64,000 nt of DNA from Thermoleophilaceae bacterium (GCA_030447875.1 JAUJOA010000004.1:1-64000), one strand, 5' to 3'. Positions 38,960 to 48,485 are shown, counted from the stretch's first letter. Notes: a model not told the origin generated them from the letters alone. Program-made: numbers and translations.

Positions 38960-40269
38960 CCGTTGTCGCTGTGGTAGTACTCGTACTTCCTCACTTCGGC
39001 GCGGCTGTCGCGGTTGAGCAGCAAGCCGATCACGGGCGCCTGTACCGCCTCTAGCTGTCGCAGCGCGCTTCGCACAGTGTCATCGGTCGAGCTGTGAAGG
39101 TCGACGACCAAGATCACGCCGTCCACCCAGCCGCTGATCACCGACGCATCCGCCCCGACGCTGAGCGGCGGGCAATCGACGATCACGACATCGGCGTGGG
39201 AGCTGAGAGCCGACATCGCGGTCCGGCCGCGACGCGACTCCAGAAGAGCCGACGGACTCGGCGGCAGCGGGCCCGCCGGGACGAGCTCCAGGCCCGGGCG
39301 GCCCGTCGGATAGATGATGCGCTCTATGTCGACCGCCTCGACCAGATAGTTGCTGAAGCCGGGATGCAAGAGCTCTTGATCCGGAATCACCTCGTTCTGG
39401 AGCGCGGGCCGTCGGAAGTCAGCCTCAACGACGATGGCTTTCAGTCCAACCTCGGCGCTCGATAGCGCAAGCTGAGCCACCGTCGTGGTCTTCCCCTCCG
39501 ACTCGCCGCCACTGGTCACGGCGATCGACTGCAGCGGCCTTCCGCCTGTCGCGAACTGCAGGTTCGTACGCAGGATGCGGTGAGCTTCGCGAAAAGCCGC
39601 TATCGACGACTCAGAACGGCCTCGACGGGGCACTCGGGCAAGAACCGGGGCGTCGAAGCGCGACTCGACGTCCTCGGATGTGCGCAGCCGGCGATCGACG
39701 CGATCCCGCAGGAAGGCGAGCCCGACTCCCAGCGCAAGTCCCACGATGCTCGCCAGCAGCACGTAGAGCGTCGGCTTCGGCCGGGCGGGGGTGATGGGCA
39801 GCGGGGCGGCGTCGGCCAGGGAGACCTCCGCCTTGGTCGTGTCGGCGAGCTCCCGGTCGGCGTAGTCGATGAACACGTCGGCGTAGGCGTCAGCGATGGC
39901 CTTCGCTCGTGCCGGGTCCGGGTCCTCAGCCGTGATCTTCAGGACCTGTGTCTCCGGAATCGGCTCGAACGATGTTGCTTCGAGCACCTCCCCGCGCGTC
40001 GTACCGTCGGCCAGCCGAGCCGCCACGAGCTGCGCGACGTTCGGGCTGTCGATGATGTCAGCATAGGATCGGGCGACAGTCTGCGCCGCCTGAACGGAGT
40101 CGAAGCTCTGCGTCTCGGCCGGCAGCGAGATCAGCAGGGTGCTGTCGGTGTCGTATACCTTCTCGAGCGTCTTCGAGACGATCGCCGCGGAGCCGGCGAA
40201 GATCAGGAAAGTGGCAAGAATCGTCCACTTTCGCCGCCATATCACGCCCAGCGGCGTGTCGTTTCTCAT
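38911..40269 (-). CDS. Wzz-type chain-length determinant / BY-family tyrosine autokinase
   Basis: N-term LGVIWRRKWTILATFLIFAGSA, PKPTLYVLLASIVGLALGVGLAFLRDRVDRR; Walker A SGGESEGKTTT, Walker B DVVIVDCPPL. Leaderless-type start at 40269 preferred (TAGGAT-N7-ATG). Confidence 0.92.
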   Translation of the reverse strand: MRNDTPLGVIWRRKWTILATFLIFAGSAAIVSKTLEKVYDTDSTLLISLPAETQSFDSVQAAQTVARSYADIIDSPNVAQLVAARLADGTTRGEVLEATSFEPIPETQVLKITAEDPDPARAKAIADAYADVFIDYADRELADTTKAEVSLADAAPLPITPARPKPTLYVLLASIVGLALGVGLAFLRDRVDRRLRTSEDVESRFDAPVLARVPRRGRSESSIAAFREAHRILRTNLQFATGGRPLQSIAVTSGGESEGKTTTVAQLALSSAEVGLKAIVVEADFRRPALQNEVIPDQELLHPGFSNYLVEAVDIERIIYPTGRPGLELVPAGPLPPSPSALLESRRGRTAMSALSSHADVVIVDCPPLSVGADASVISGWVDGVILVVDLHSSTDDTVRSALRQLEAVQAPVIGLLLNRDSRAEVRKYEYYHSDNGQKGDSRLAKAGSRKD

Positions 40270-40338
40270 GTTGGACATCCTATCTGCGGGGTTCGAGACC
40301 AGGGTGATGCGACCATCCTGGTTCCTTTCGGCAGAAAC

Positions 40339-41121
40339 TTGATCGATCTTCACTCTCACATACTTCCTGGCGTCGACGACGGCGTCGGTGACATCGACGA
40401 GAGCATCGCCATGGCCCGGGCGGCGGTGGCCGTTGGGGTACGGGCGATCGTCGCCACCCCCCACGTCAACTTCGACTACGACTTCGACGTCTCTCAAGTG
40501 GGGCAGCGCGTGGGCGAGCTCAACCTCGCGCTGGCGCGTGAGGAGATACCGCTTGCCGTGCTCCCCGGCGGCGAGCTGGCGATGTCGCGGCTCGCCGAGA
40601 TGACCGACGAGGCACTCGACAACGTCCGGATCGCCGACGGTCCGTACCTGCTCGTGGAGAGTCCCTACTCGTCGACTCCCGTGTTGATCGATGAGCTTCT
40701 GTTCGGCCTTCAGCTACGCGGCTTCCGGCCGATCCTGGCGCATCCCGAGCGCTCGCCCCTCTTTCACAGGGACATCGACCGCCTTCGTGCCCTCGTACAG
40801 CGTGGCGTGCTCTGCTCGGTGAACGCCGGGTCGATGGCGGGCGTCTTTGGATCGACGGTTCGGCGCTTCGCCTTGCAGCTTTTCAGCGAGCGGCTGGTGC
40901 ACGACGTCGCCTCCGACGCTCACGACCTCGTCAAACGGCCACCTAACCCGGCCGCCGGCTTCGACAGCGCGGAACGAGAATTGCCGGGCATAGCCGCCCA
41001 GATGCAGTGGTTCACGGAAACCGCGCCAGCCGCGATCGTCGCCGGCCAGGCGATTCCACCGCAGCCGGATCCACCGAAGTTGAGGCGCCGGCGGCTTCCC
41101 CGCCTGCTTCGCTCTAGCTGA
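40339..41121 (+). CDS. CpsB/CapC-type (PHP) tyrosine-protein phosphatase
   Basis: LIDLHSHILPGVDDGVGDIDESIAMARAAVAVGVRAIVATPH, ILAHPERSPLFHRD, VASDAHD. TTG start inferred. Confidence 0.9.
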   Translation: MIDLHSHILPGVDDGVGDIDESIAMARAAVAVGVRAIVATPHVNFDYDFDVSQVGQRVGELNLALAREEIPLAVLPGGELAMSRLAEMTDEALDNVRIADGPYLLVESPYSSTPVLIDELLFGLQLRGFRPILAHPERSPLFHRDIDRLRALVQRGVLCSVNAGSMAGVFGSTVRRFALQLFSERLVHDVASDAHDLVKRPPNPAAGFDSAERELPGIAAQMQWFTETAPAAIVAGQAIPPQPDPPKLRRRRLPRLLRSS

Positions 41122-41938
41122 CGCCCGTCGACGCCCCGGTGCCCCGCGTCGCGGACTTCCCTCCGCCGAAGACCTCATCGAGAATGACGTGGAGGTTTGG
41201 CCCTCCGAAGGTGCGCTGGAGGTGCGCGGCCACCTCCGGGCGCGTGCTGCCGGCGACGGCCATCTGACGCGCGACTACTCGTGCCGCCTCGAAGTCGCGA
41301 GCGGAGCGGTTCTCGTCGTGGCCGAGCCCCGGGGAACGGGGCTCGCTTTCCCGGGCCTGCTCGTCGGCCCCATAGGCTGGCCCGGTCACCCCGATCGCTT
41401 CCGACGCGGGAGTTGCCTGCGGTCGACGGGCCAGAGAAGCGAAGGGGTTCAACCCCCTATCCGTCGGCGCCGTGTCGGTCGCCTGAGCTTCGCCGGTCGG
41501 CGACTCGATCGTCACTGGTCTCCGTTCGACCGACGCCATGCCTCCACGCGGTGCGTCGGCGGACCGCTCATCATCGACGAGCTGGTCGGCCGCCTCGTTG
41601 AACGCGTCGAGCACTCGGTCTAGTTGCCGCCGCAGCGCGTCGGCCTGCTCGAGCTGCAGGAGGAGCGACTCTCCCCGCCGCATCACGGCGTCGCTCAGAT
41701 CGGCGAGCCGGCGACGGCGCTCGGCGACCAGCGACTCGGCCTCTCGGCGCGCATCCCCGATCCTGCGCTGCGCCTGTTCGTCCGCCTCGCGCAGCCTGGT
41801 GACCGCCATCTCTTCCGCCTCGCGCCGGACGGCATCCCCGACGTCCTCGGCCGAGCTGACCACCAGCCGGACGTGCTCGCTCAGCTCGGAGGCGATGTCC
41901 CCGTGCCGCCAGCGCTCCGTACCATTTCCCTGCTCCAA
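41114..41938 (-). CDS. Coiled-coil (DivIVA-like) hypothetical protein
   Basis: Long charged coiled coil SSAEDVGDAVRREAEEMAVTRLREADEQAQRRIGDARREAESLVAERRRRL. Confidence 0.65.
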   Translation of the reverse strand: MEQGNGTERWRHGDIASELSEHVRLVVSSAEDVGDAVRREAEEMAVTRLREADEQAQRRIGDARREAESLVAERRRRLADLSDAVMRRGESLLLQLEQADALRRQLDRVLDAFNEAADQLVDDERSADAPRGGMASVERRPVTIESPTGEAQATDTAPTDRGLNPFASLARRPQATPASEAIGVTGPAYGADEQARESEPRSPGLGHDENRSARDFEAARVVARQMAVAGSTRPEVAAHLQRTFGGPNLHVILDEVFGGGKSATRGTGASTGVS

Positions 41939-41947
41939 GCTACCGCC

Positions 41948-42529
41948 CTAGTCCCTGACCTGCAGTGGTTCCTCTCGCTCGCTCACCGTATCATCGGAAG
42001 GCGACTTGGACCCGCCCGAGTCCATGCCGGGTCGACGCGGCACCAACACGGCCCGCCTGAACGTCGCGACCAGCACCCCATCCTGGTTGTAGGCGTCAGT
42101 CCTTACCTTGACCACCCCGCGGTCGGGCTTCGACCTCGAGGGGGAGACCTCGAGCACCTCGCTCTCCACGAACAGCGTGTCGCCGTGGAAGAGCGGCGCG
42201 GGGTGCGAGAGCTCCTCCGTCGCGAGGTTCGCGATCGCCTTTCCGGAGACGTCCGCCACCGACATGCCGAGCGCCAGCGAGTACACCAGCGGACCAACCA
42301 CAACGTTCCGCCCCTGCTGTGACCGGCTGGCGTAGACGTCGTTGATGTGCAGCGGATGGTGATTCATCGTGGTGAGGCAAAACAGGTGGTCGTCCGCCTC
42401 GGTCACCGTCTTCGCCGGCCAGTGCTTGTAGAGGGCGCCGACCTCGAAGTCCTCGAGGTAGCGACCGTATGGCCGTGCCCCACTGGCCTCCCGTGAAGCC
42501 TGGTCTAGCTGGATCGACTCTTGAGCCAA
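41948..42529 (-). CDS. MaoC-like dehydratase, candidate mesaconyl-CoA hydratase; start uncertain
   Basis: GRYLEDFEVGALYKHWPAKTVTEADDHLFCLTTMNHHPLHINDVYA ... VVVGPLVYSLALGMS; divergent from mcl. Confidence 0.82.
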   Translation of the reverse strand: MAQESIQLDQASREASGARPYGRYLEDFEVGALYKHWPAKTVTEADDHLFCLTTMNHHPLHINDVYASRSQQGRNVVVGPLVYSLALGMSVADVSGKAIANLATEELSHPAPLFHGDTLFVESEVLEVSPSRSKPDRGVVKVRTDAYNQDGVLVATFRRAVLVPRRPGMDSGGSKSPSDDTVSEREEPLQVRD

Positions 42530-42679
42530 TGCGCTCCTGTCCTGGTCGGCGTCTAGTCCCTGCGAGGCTCGGGGTCCTCGGGGTGATGCAGTGACGGGCA
42601 TGTTAATGATGCCCGTCGTTAGATTGCCGCCGGCGGCGAAGCCCGCGGCACGTCCGTCGACAACGATCAGGAGATCCCC

Positions 42680-43729
42680 TTGCGCAACCCTCGCGAGTTC
42701 GCACATCCGCTCGCCGTCGGGGCACCCGACCCGCTCCTCGAGATCCCGGTCAAGCCATCGCGCATGATCCACTTCTTCGACCCGAGCAATCCGAAGATGG
42801 CGGCGAAGCTGCCCGACGTCGCCGGGGCGACCGACATCCTGCTCGGAAATCTCGAGGACGCCGTGCCGGTCGATCGCAAGGTGGCCGCCCGCGAGGGACT
42901 GGTGAAAATAGGGCGTGAGGTCGATCTCGGTGAGACGGCTCTATGGACCCGCGTGAACAGCCTTGACAGCCCTTGGGCGCTCGACGACTTGCTCCGCCTC
43001 GTAGCGGAGATCGGTGGCCGGCTAGAGGTCATCATGGTGCCGAAGGTCGAGGGCCCTTGGGACATCCACTACGTGGATCGCCTTCTCGCTCAGCTGGAGG
43101 CGAAGCACGGGCTGTCGAGGCCGATCCTCGTCCACGCGATCCTCGAGACGGCGCTCGGCGTGACGAACCTCGAGGAGATCGCTGCCGCCAGTCCACGCAT
43201 GCAGGGTATGAGCTTCGGCCCCGCGGACCTCGCCGCCTCCCGCCGGATGAAGACGACGCGCGTCGGGGGTGGCCACCCGGGCTACAGCGTCGTGGCCGAC
43301 CCCGACGACACCGACCCCGACGCGCCGCGACCGACCGCGCAGCAGGACCTCTGGCACTACTCGATCGGCCGCATGGTCGACGCGTGCGCCGCCACCGACA
43401 TCCTGCCTTTCTACGGGCCCTTCGGGGACATCGGCGACGCCCTGGGCTGCGAGGCGCAGTTCCGCGCCGCTTTTCTGATGGGATGCGTGGGCGCTTGGTC
43501 GCTTCATCCCCGGCAGATCGAGATCGCGAAGCGGGTGTTCAGCCCCGATCCCGAGGAGGTGGCGTTCGCGAAGAAGGTCATCGATGCGATCCCCGACGGG
43601 CGCGGTGTCCACATGATCGACGGCAAGATGCAGGACGACGCGACCTGGAAGCAGTGCAAGGTCATGGTCAGCCTCGCGGAGATGCTGGCCAGGAAGGACG
43701 CAGATCTCGCTGAGGCCTACGGGCTCTAG
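42680..43729 (+). CDS. mcl: Malyl-CoA/beta-methylmalyl-CoA lyase (CitE-like)
   Basis: [48 protein letters not shown] ... [23 protein letters not shown] ... [27 protein letters not shown]. Confidence 0.9.
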   Translation: MRNPREFAHPLAVGAPDPLLEIPVKPSRMIHFFDPSNPKMAAKLPDVAGATDILLGNLEDAVPVDRKVAAREGLVKIGREVDLGETALWTRVNSLDSPWALDDLLRLVAEIGGRLEVIMVPKVEGPWDIHYVDRLLAQLEAKHGLSRPILVHAILETALGVTNLEEIAAASPRMQGMSFGPADLAASRRMKTTRVGGGHPGYSVVADPDDTDPDAPRPTAQQDLWHYSIGRMVDACAATDILPFYGPFGDIGDALGCEAQFRAAFLMGCVGAWSLHPRQIEIAKRVFSPDPEEVAFAKKVIDAIPDGRGVHMIDGKMQDDATWKQCKVMVSLAEMLARKDADLAEAYGL

Positions 43730-43758
43730 CTTTCAACTCCGGTAGCTTTCCCGCGCCA

Positions 43759-45030
43759 ATGCGCTTCTTTGAGTTCGAGTCGCGCCGGATCCTCGCCCGC
43801 GAGGGCATTCCGCTGTCGGAGCACGGCTTCGCCACCACGCCGGAGGAAGCGAGGCGGATCGCGGGCGAGATTGCGGGCCCGGTGGTCATAAAGTCGCAGG
43901 TGCTCACCGGCGGTCGGATGAAGGCCGGTGGAGTGAGATTCGCGGACACTCCGCAGGAAGCCGGGGCTCACGCACGGGACATCCTCGCGCTCGAGATCAA
44001 CGGGCACATGCCCCGCGGAGTCCTGGTCGACGCGCGCGCCGCGATCAAGCAGGAGTACTACGCGGGCGTGATCTATGACGGCGTGCGCAAGCTCCCGACG
44101 TTCGTCTTCTCCGACATGGGCGGTATCGACATCGAGGAGGTCGCGGCGGCCCACCCCGACCACATCGGGCGCGGGCACTTCTCGACGATCCTGCCGCACA
44201 TGGACTTCCGCGCCAAGGACGTGGTGGCCGCTGTCGGGGTAACCGGCTCAGAGTTGAACCGCCTCACTCCCATTCTGGCGCGCCTCGGGCAGCTGTTCGT
44301 CAAGTACGACATGACGCTAGCCGAGATCAACCCCCTCGCCCAACTGGAGGACGGGACATTCGTGGCGGTGGACGCTCACATGGACATGGAGAACGAGGGT
44401 CGTCCACGGCAGCACGAGTTGCTCGCGGAGCTAGGCGTGGGAGGCGAGGAGACGCGCGAGGCGCGCGAGCCCACGGAGTTCGAGATCAAGGGCGAGGAGA
44501 TCGACGCGGCCGACCACCGCGGCGTCGCTGGCAACGTAACGGAGTTCGAGGGCAACCTCGGCCTCGTCATCGGCGCAGGCGGCGGATCACTCACCCTGTT
44601 CGACGCAGTCCAAGCGCTCGGCGGAAAGCCCGCCAACTACTGCGAGATCGGGGGCAACCCGAGCGTCTCGAAGGCCTGCAACCTGACGAAGCTGGTGCTC
44701 TCGAAGCCCGGCGTCGACAAGATCGCGGTGATGATGAGCATCGTCTCTAACACGCGCGTCGACATCGTCGCCCGGGGCGTCATCAAGGCGTGCGTAGAGC
44801 TCGGACACGACCCCGCCGAGAAGATCGCCATCTTCCGAATACCGGGGGCCTGGGAGGACGAGGGCTTCAAGCTCCTCGAGCGCTACGGCGTCGAGTACTG
44901 CGATCGCAGCGTGTCGATGCACGAGGCGGCGCGGCGAGCAGTCGAGAAGGTCGCCTCGGCCGACGGCCGGTCAGCCGCCGACGAGCCGCGGCTCGAGGGT
45001 CGGACCTCAGGCGAGGTGGAGGAGGTCTAG
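43759..45030 (+). CDS. Succinate--CoA / malate--CoA ligase-type beta subunit
   Basis: ATP-grasp SucC-like: FFEFESRRILAREGIP, PVVIKSQVLTGGRMKAGGVRFA, VKYDMTLAEINPLAQLEDGTFVAVDAHMDM, EFEGNLGLVIGAGGGSLTLFDAVQALGGKPANYCEIGG. Confidence 0.9.
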   Translation: MRFFEFESRRILAREGIPLSEHGFATTPEEARRIAGEIAGPVVIKSQVLTGGRMKAGGVRFADTPQEAGAHARDILALEINGHMPRGVLVDARAAIKQEYYAGVIYDGVRKLPTFVFSDMGGIDIEEVAAAHPDHIGRGHFSTILPHMDFRAKDVVAAVGVTGSELNRLTPILARLGQLFVKYDMTLAEINPLAQLEDGTFVAVDAHMDMENEGRPRQHELLAELGVGGEETREAREPTEFEIKGEEIDAADHRGVAGNVTEFEGNLGLVIGAGGGSLTLFDAVQALGGKPANYCEIGGNPSVSKACNLTKLVLSKPGVDKIAVMMSIVSNTRVDIVARGVIKACVELGHDPAEKIAIFRIPGAWEDEGFKLLERYGVEYCDRSVSMHEAARRAVEKVASADGRSAADEPRLEGRTSGEVEEV

Positions 45031-45032
45031 GC

Positions 45033-45947
45033 GTGTCGATCCTGATCGACCAGAACACCACGTTCATCGTGCAGGGCATCACGGGGCGCGAGGCGGTCAA
45101 CCTCACCCGCGAGTGTCTGGACTACGGGTCCAGGATCATCGGCGGCGTGACCCCCGGCCGCAAGGGGCGTGAGGTGCACGGCGTGCCGGTGTACGACTCG
45201 GTCGCCCAGCTCGTCGAGAGCGTCGGCATGGTGCCAGACGGCTCTGTCGTAACCGTGCCGCCCACCTTCACGCGCGATGCCGTCTTCGAGGCGATCGAGG
45301 CAGGCGTCAAGCTCGTCGTGATCGTCACCGAACGGATCCCGCGCTACGACGTGGCGCAGATGGTCGAGCTGGCGAGTCTTCGAGGAGCGCGCATCATCGG
45401 CCCCAACTGCCTCGGGGTCATCCGTCCCGGAGTCGCGAAGATGGGCGGGATCGGAGGCCCCGCGAAGGATGCCGCCAAGGCGTATCAGCCAGGGCCCGTC
45501 GGTGTGATGTCGCGCAGCGGGGGAATGACGACCGAGATCTCCTCGACGCTCACGGCCGCCGGCCTGGGCGTCTCGACTGCGATCTCGATCGGCGGCGACG
45601 CGATCATCGGCTCAACCTACGCCGAGCTGATGCCGCTGTTCGAGGCCGACGACCAGACGGAGGCGATCGTGATCTACTCGGAGCCGGGCGGCCGCATGGA
45701 GGCTGAGCTGGCGCGCTGGGTGAGGGAGAACAAATCGCGGCTGCCGGTCGTGGCCTTCATGGCCGGGCGCTTCATGGACGAGATGCCGGGCATGAGCTTC
45801 GGCCACGCCGGTACGATCGTCGAGGGCAAGGCCGACACCGCGGCGGAGAAGATCGCGCGCCTCCATGAGGCGGGGATCGCCGTCGCCGAGGAGATCGCCG
45901 AGATCCCAGGCCTGGTCGCGGAGCGAATCGGAAAGGTGATGGCCTGA
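45033..45947 (+). CDS. Succinate--CoA / malate--CoA ligase-type alpha subunit
   Basis: VSILIDQNTTFIVQGITGREA, IIGGVTPGRKG, ARIIGPNCLGVIRPG, GVMSRSGGMTTEI, MSFGHAGTIVEGKADTA (phospho-His). Confidence 0.93.
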   Translation: MSILIDQNTTFIVQGITGREAVNLTRECLDYGSRIIGGVTPGRKGREVHGVPVYDSVAQLVESVGMVPDGSVVTVPPTFTRDAVFEAIEAGVKLVVIVTERIPRYDVAQMVELASLRGARIIGPNCLGVIRPGVAKMGGIGGPAKDAAKAYQPGPVGVMSRSGGMTTEISSTLTAAGLGVSTAISIGGDAIIGSTYAELMPLFEADDQTEAIVIYSEPGGRMEAELARWVRENKSRLPVVAFMAGRFMDEMPGMSFGHAGTIVEGKADTAAEKIARLHEAGIAVAEEIAEIPGLVAERIGKVMA

Positions 45948-46183
45948 TGGCGGCCATGTTCATCGACGTCGAGGTAGACGAGTCCATCCACGCTGACGCC
46001 GAGATGGCGAAGAAGCTCGAGCAGGTCTGCCCGGTCGACATCTACGCCGAGCGGGACGGGCGCGTCGCGATCCTGGACGAGAACCTCGATGAGTGCGTGC
46101 TCTGCGAGCTGTGCATCAACGCCGCGCCGACCGGGAGCGTCCGAGTCAGGAAGCTCTACGACGGGACGGCTCTCGGCGACTGA
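45947..46183 (+). CDS. FixX-like single-cluster ferredoxin
   Basis: VCPVDIYA ... CVLCELC (CP + CxxCxxC arrangement); stop/start overlap with upstream ligase alpha subunit. Confidence 0.75.
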   Translation: MAAMFIDVEVDESIHADAEMAKKLEQVCPVDIYAERDGRVAILDENLDECVLCELCINAAPTGSVRVRKLYDGTALGD

Positions 46184-46197
46184 GGGCCGAGGCGCCG

Positions 46198-46569
46198 CTA
46201 GCCGCGGGCCTTGGGTGTGCGGGCTCGCTCCTCGTGACGACCCACCACGCTGGCGATGAGCCTAAGAATCTGGTCAGGGCCGGCCGCCTTGGCGTGCCCC
46301 GTCTCGAACGCCTCACGCCAGTGCGTGACCTTGCCGTCGGCCGCCAGCTCGTTGAAGTGTGAGCGGGCGACCGTCAGGCGGACCTTCGCGTCGGTCGCCG
46401 GCTCCTTAGTGATCTTTGGACCCGGCACCTCGACCCGGTACAGCTGGACGTCGCCCCTTCCCCGCAGCTCGAGAGCAACCACGAGCTTCAGCTGCCGAAG
46501 GGTCGGCACCTCGTCCTGAACACGCAACACCGCCTGCTCGACAAGGCTTTTCGTATCTGTGTTCGACAT
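46198..46569 (-). CDS. Hypothetical protein
   Basis: 123 aa, protein-like: MSNTDTKSLVEQAVLRVQDEVPTLRQLKLVVALELRGRGDVQLYRVEVPGP... Confidence 0.6.
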   Translation of the reverse strand: MSNTDTKSLVEQAVLRVQDEVPTLRQLKLVVALELRGRGDVQLYRVEVPGPKITKEPATDAKVRLTVARSHFNELAADGKVTHWREAFETGHAKAAGPDQILRLIASVVGRHEERARTPKARG

Positions 46570-46608
46570 GCCGCAACGATCGTAACGAGTGGCGGCGACC
46601 GCGCGGAC

Positions 46609-47277
46609 TCACACCGCTTCCGGTGCTCCGGCCCGGTTTCGCTCGCCCAGACAGGCAAGGCCGGTCCCGACCAAGTACACGGTCCATGTCACGAGCCCGA
46701 GGAACTTGCTGCCGTCCTCGAGCAGGTGGTGCCCCGCGAAGTACCGGTCGAGTGCCGCCGAAGCGACGAACAGCGCAGCCGCGATCATCGGCAAGACGAA
46801 GCTCGTGCGAACGAAGAACGAGCGGAACGCGAGCGCGATGGCCACCGCGAACGCCGCGAAGCCCCCGTAGATGAGCACTTCCGCCTGAGGAACGTAGGCG
46901 GGGAAGAAGGAGTCGTGCAGCGAGAACATGTCGTCGACCAGAAGCGCCGTGGTCAAGAGGCCGGCATAGAGGAACGGGCTGCGATCCGGCCTGACGCGCG
47001 CCCGCTCGAGGTAGCACACGAGATAGCACGTCACGGCACCCGCGGCCCAGACCAGCACCCCCAAGTTCGAGAGGAAGCCCACGTAGCTGCAGGCGACATC
47101 GTCGCAGCCCGACTCGCTGACGGCGGTCGCCGGCTCGCGCGTGAAGTAGGCGATCGGCCTGTCGGTCACGGCGCTGGCGAGGACGACAGCGCCAAGCACG
47201 CCCGCCGCAACGACGTACAGGCCCGCCATGACGGGGACGACGTGGGGAATCCGGGCGTAGGAGCGCCCGACGGTCAA
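46609..47277 (-). CDS. Multi-pass membrane protein of unknown function
   Basis: 222 aa with repeated TM segments. Confidence 0.7.
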   Translation of the reverse strand: MTVGRSYARIPHVVPVMAGLYVVAAGVLGAVVLASAVTDRPIAYFTREPATAVSESGCDDVACSYVGFLSNLGVLVWAAGAVTCYLVCYLERARVRPDRSPFLYAGLLTTALLVDDMFSLHDSFFPAYVPQAEVLIYGGFAAFAVAIALAFRSFFVRTSFVLPMIAAALFVASAALDRYFAGHHLLEDGSKFLGLVTWTVYLVGTGLACLGERNRAGAPEAV

Positions 47278-48485
47278 GTCTTGTGTCGCTGCAGCAGCTT
47301 CTTTCCGATCACCATCCGCTGAATCTCGGAGGTCCCTTCACCGATCAGGAGCAGCGGCGCGTCGCGATAGAGGCGCTCGATCTCATATTCCTTCGAGTAC
47401 CCGTAGCCGCCGTGGATCCGGAACGCGTCCTCGACGACCTCCTTGCCGATCTCGGAGGCGAACAACTTCGCCATCCCGGCCTCCAGATCCGACCGCTGGC
47501 CGGCGTCCTTCAGGCGCGCCGCCTTCAGCGTGAGCAGGCGCGCCGCCTCCACCTTCGTCGCCATGTCGGCGAGCTTGAACTGGATCGCCTGGTGGTCGGC
47601 GATCTGCTTGCCGAACGTCTTGCGCTCCTGCGAGTAGCGAAGCGCGAGCTCGAGCGCCCGCTGAGCGATGCCAACGCCGCGTGCGGCCACGTTGACGCGG
47701 CCGACCTCGAGCGCGTCCATCATCTGCCCGAAGCCCCTGTTCAGCCCATCCTCCTCCCCGCCGAGCACGTTCTGGGCGGGACAGCGATAGTCCTCATACA
47801 CCAGCTCGGTCGACTCGACCCCCTTGTAGCCCATCTTCTTGATCTTTGGCGGGACGCTCAGCCCCGTAAAGGCGCCCTCGTTGACCGCGGCCCCGGGCTC
47901 CTTCTCGGTGATGAAGCACGTCATGCCCTTGTACGGGGGGGTCGCGTCCGGGTCCGACTTGGCGAGCAGGAAGACGAGCCCCGACATCAGTCCGTTTGTC
48001 ACCCACATCTTCGTGCCGTTGATCACCCAGTCCTCTGAGTCCCGCTTGGCCCGCGTCGAGATCGCCTGCACGTCGGAGCCGAGACCGGGCTCGGACAGCG
48101 AGAAGGCAGCACGGACGTCGCCGTTGGCCATAAGCGGCAGGAAGCGCTCCCTCTGCTCGCCGGTTCCGAACTTCATCAGCAGATAGGAGCCGATGAAGTG
48201 GGTGTTGACGATGCCGGACACCGAGATCCACCCACGGGACAGCTCCTCGACGATCATCGCGTAGGTCGTGAGATCCAGACCCATGCCGCCGTACTCCTCG
48301 GGGATCGTGACCCCGAACAGCCCTAGCTCCTTCATCTGCGAGACGACCGCCTCAGGGAACTTGTCCTCGTGGTCGTGCTCCTCGGCGATCGGAAGCACCC
48401 GCTCATCGACGAACTGGCGCACCATCTCGGTGATAGCGCGCTGCTCATCCGTCTTCTCCGTGTACGGCTCGCTGGCTACGGCCAT
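47274..48485 (-). CDS. Acyl-CoA dehydrogenase; candidate (2S)-methylsuccinyl-CoA dehydrogenase
   Basis: FSLSEPGLGSDVQAISTRA, WVINGTKMWVTNG, ERKTFGKQIADHQAIQFKLADM, AFRIHGGYGYSKEYEIERLYRDA. Confidence 0.92.
   Translation of the reverse strand: MAVASEPYTEKTDEQRAITEMVRQFVDERVLPIAEEHDHEDKFPEAVVSQMKELGLFGVTIPEEYGGMGLDLTTYAMIVEELSRGWISVSGIVNTHFIGSYLLMKFGTGEQRERFLPLMANGDVRAAFSLSEPGLGSDVQAISTRAKRDSEDWVINGTKMWVTNGLMSGLVFLLAKSDPDATPPYKGMTCFITEKEPGAAVNEGAFTGLSVPPKIKKMGYKGVESTELVYEDYRCPAQNVLGGEEDGLNRGFGQMMDALEVGRVNVAARGVGIAQRALELALRYSQERKTFGKQIADHQAIQFKLADMATKVEAARLLTLKAARLKDAGQRSDLEAGMAKLFASEIGKEVVEDAFRIHGGYGYSKEYEIERLYRDAPLLLIGEGTSEIQRMVIGKKLLQRHKT

Noticed and set aside
47274-48485. Firm naming as methylsuccinyl-CoA dehydrogenase (mcd)
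   Set aside because: At 403 aa it is shorter than the characterised Mcd enzymes I recall (~550 aa) and has generic ACAD motifs; kept only as a candidate from context.
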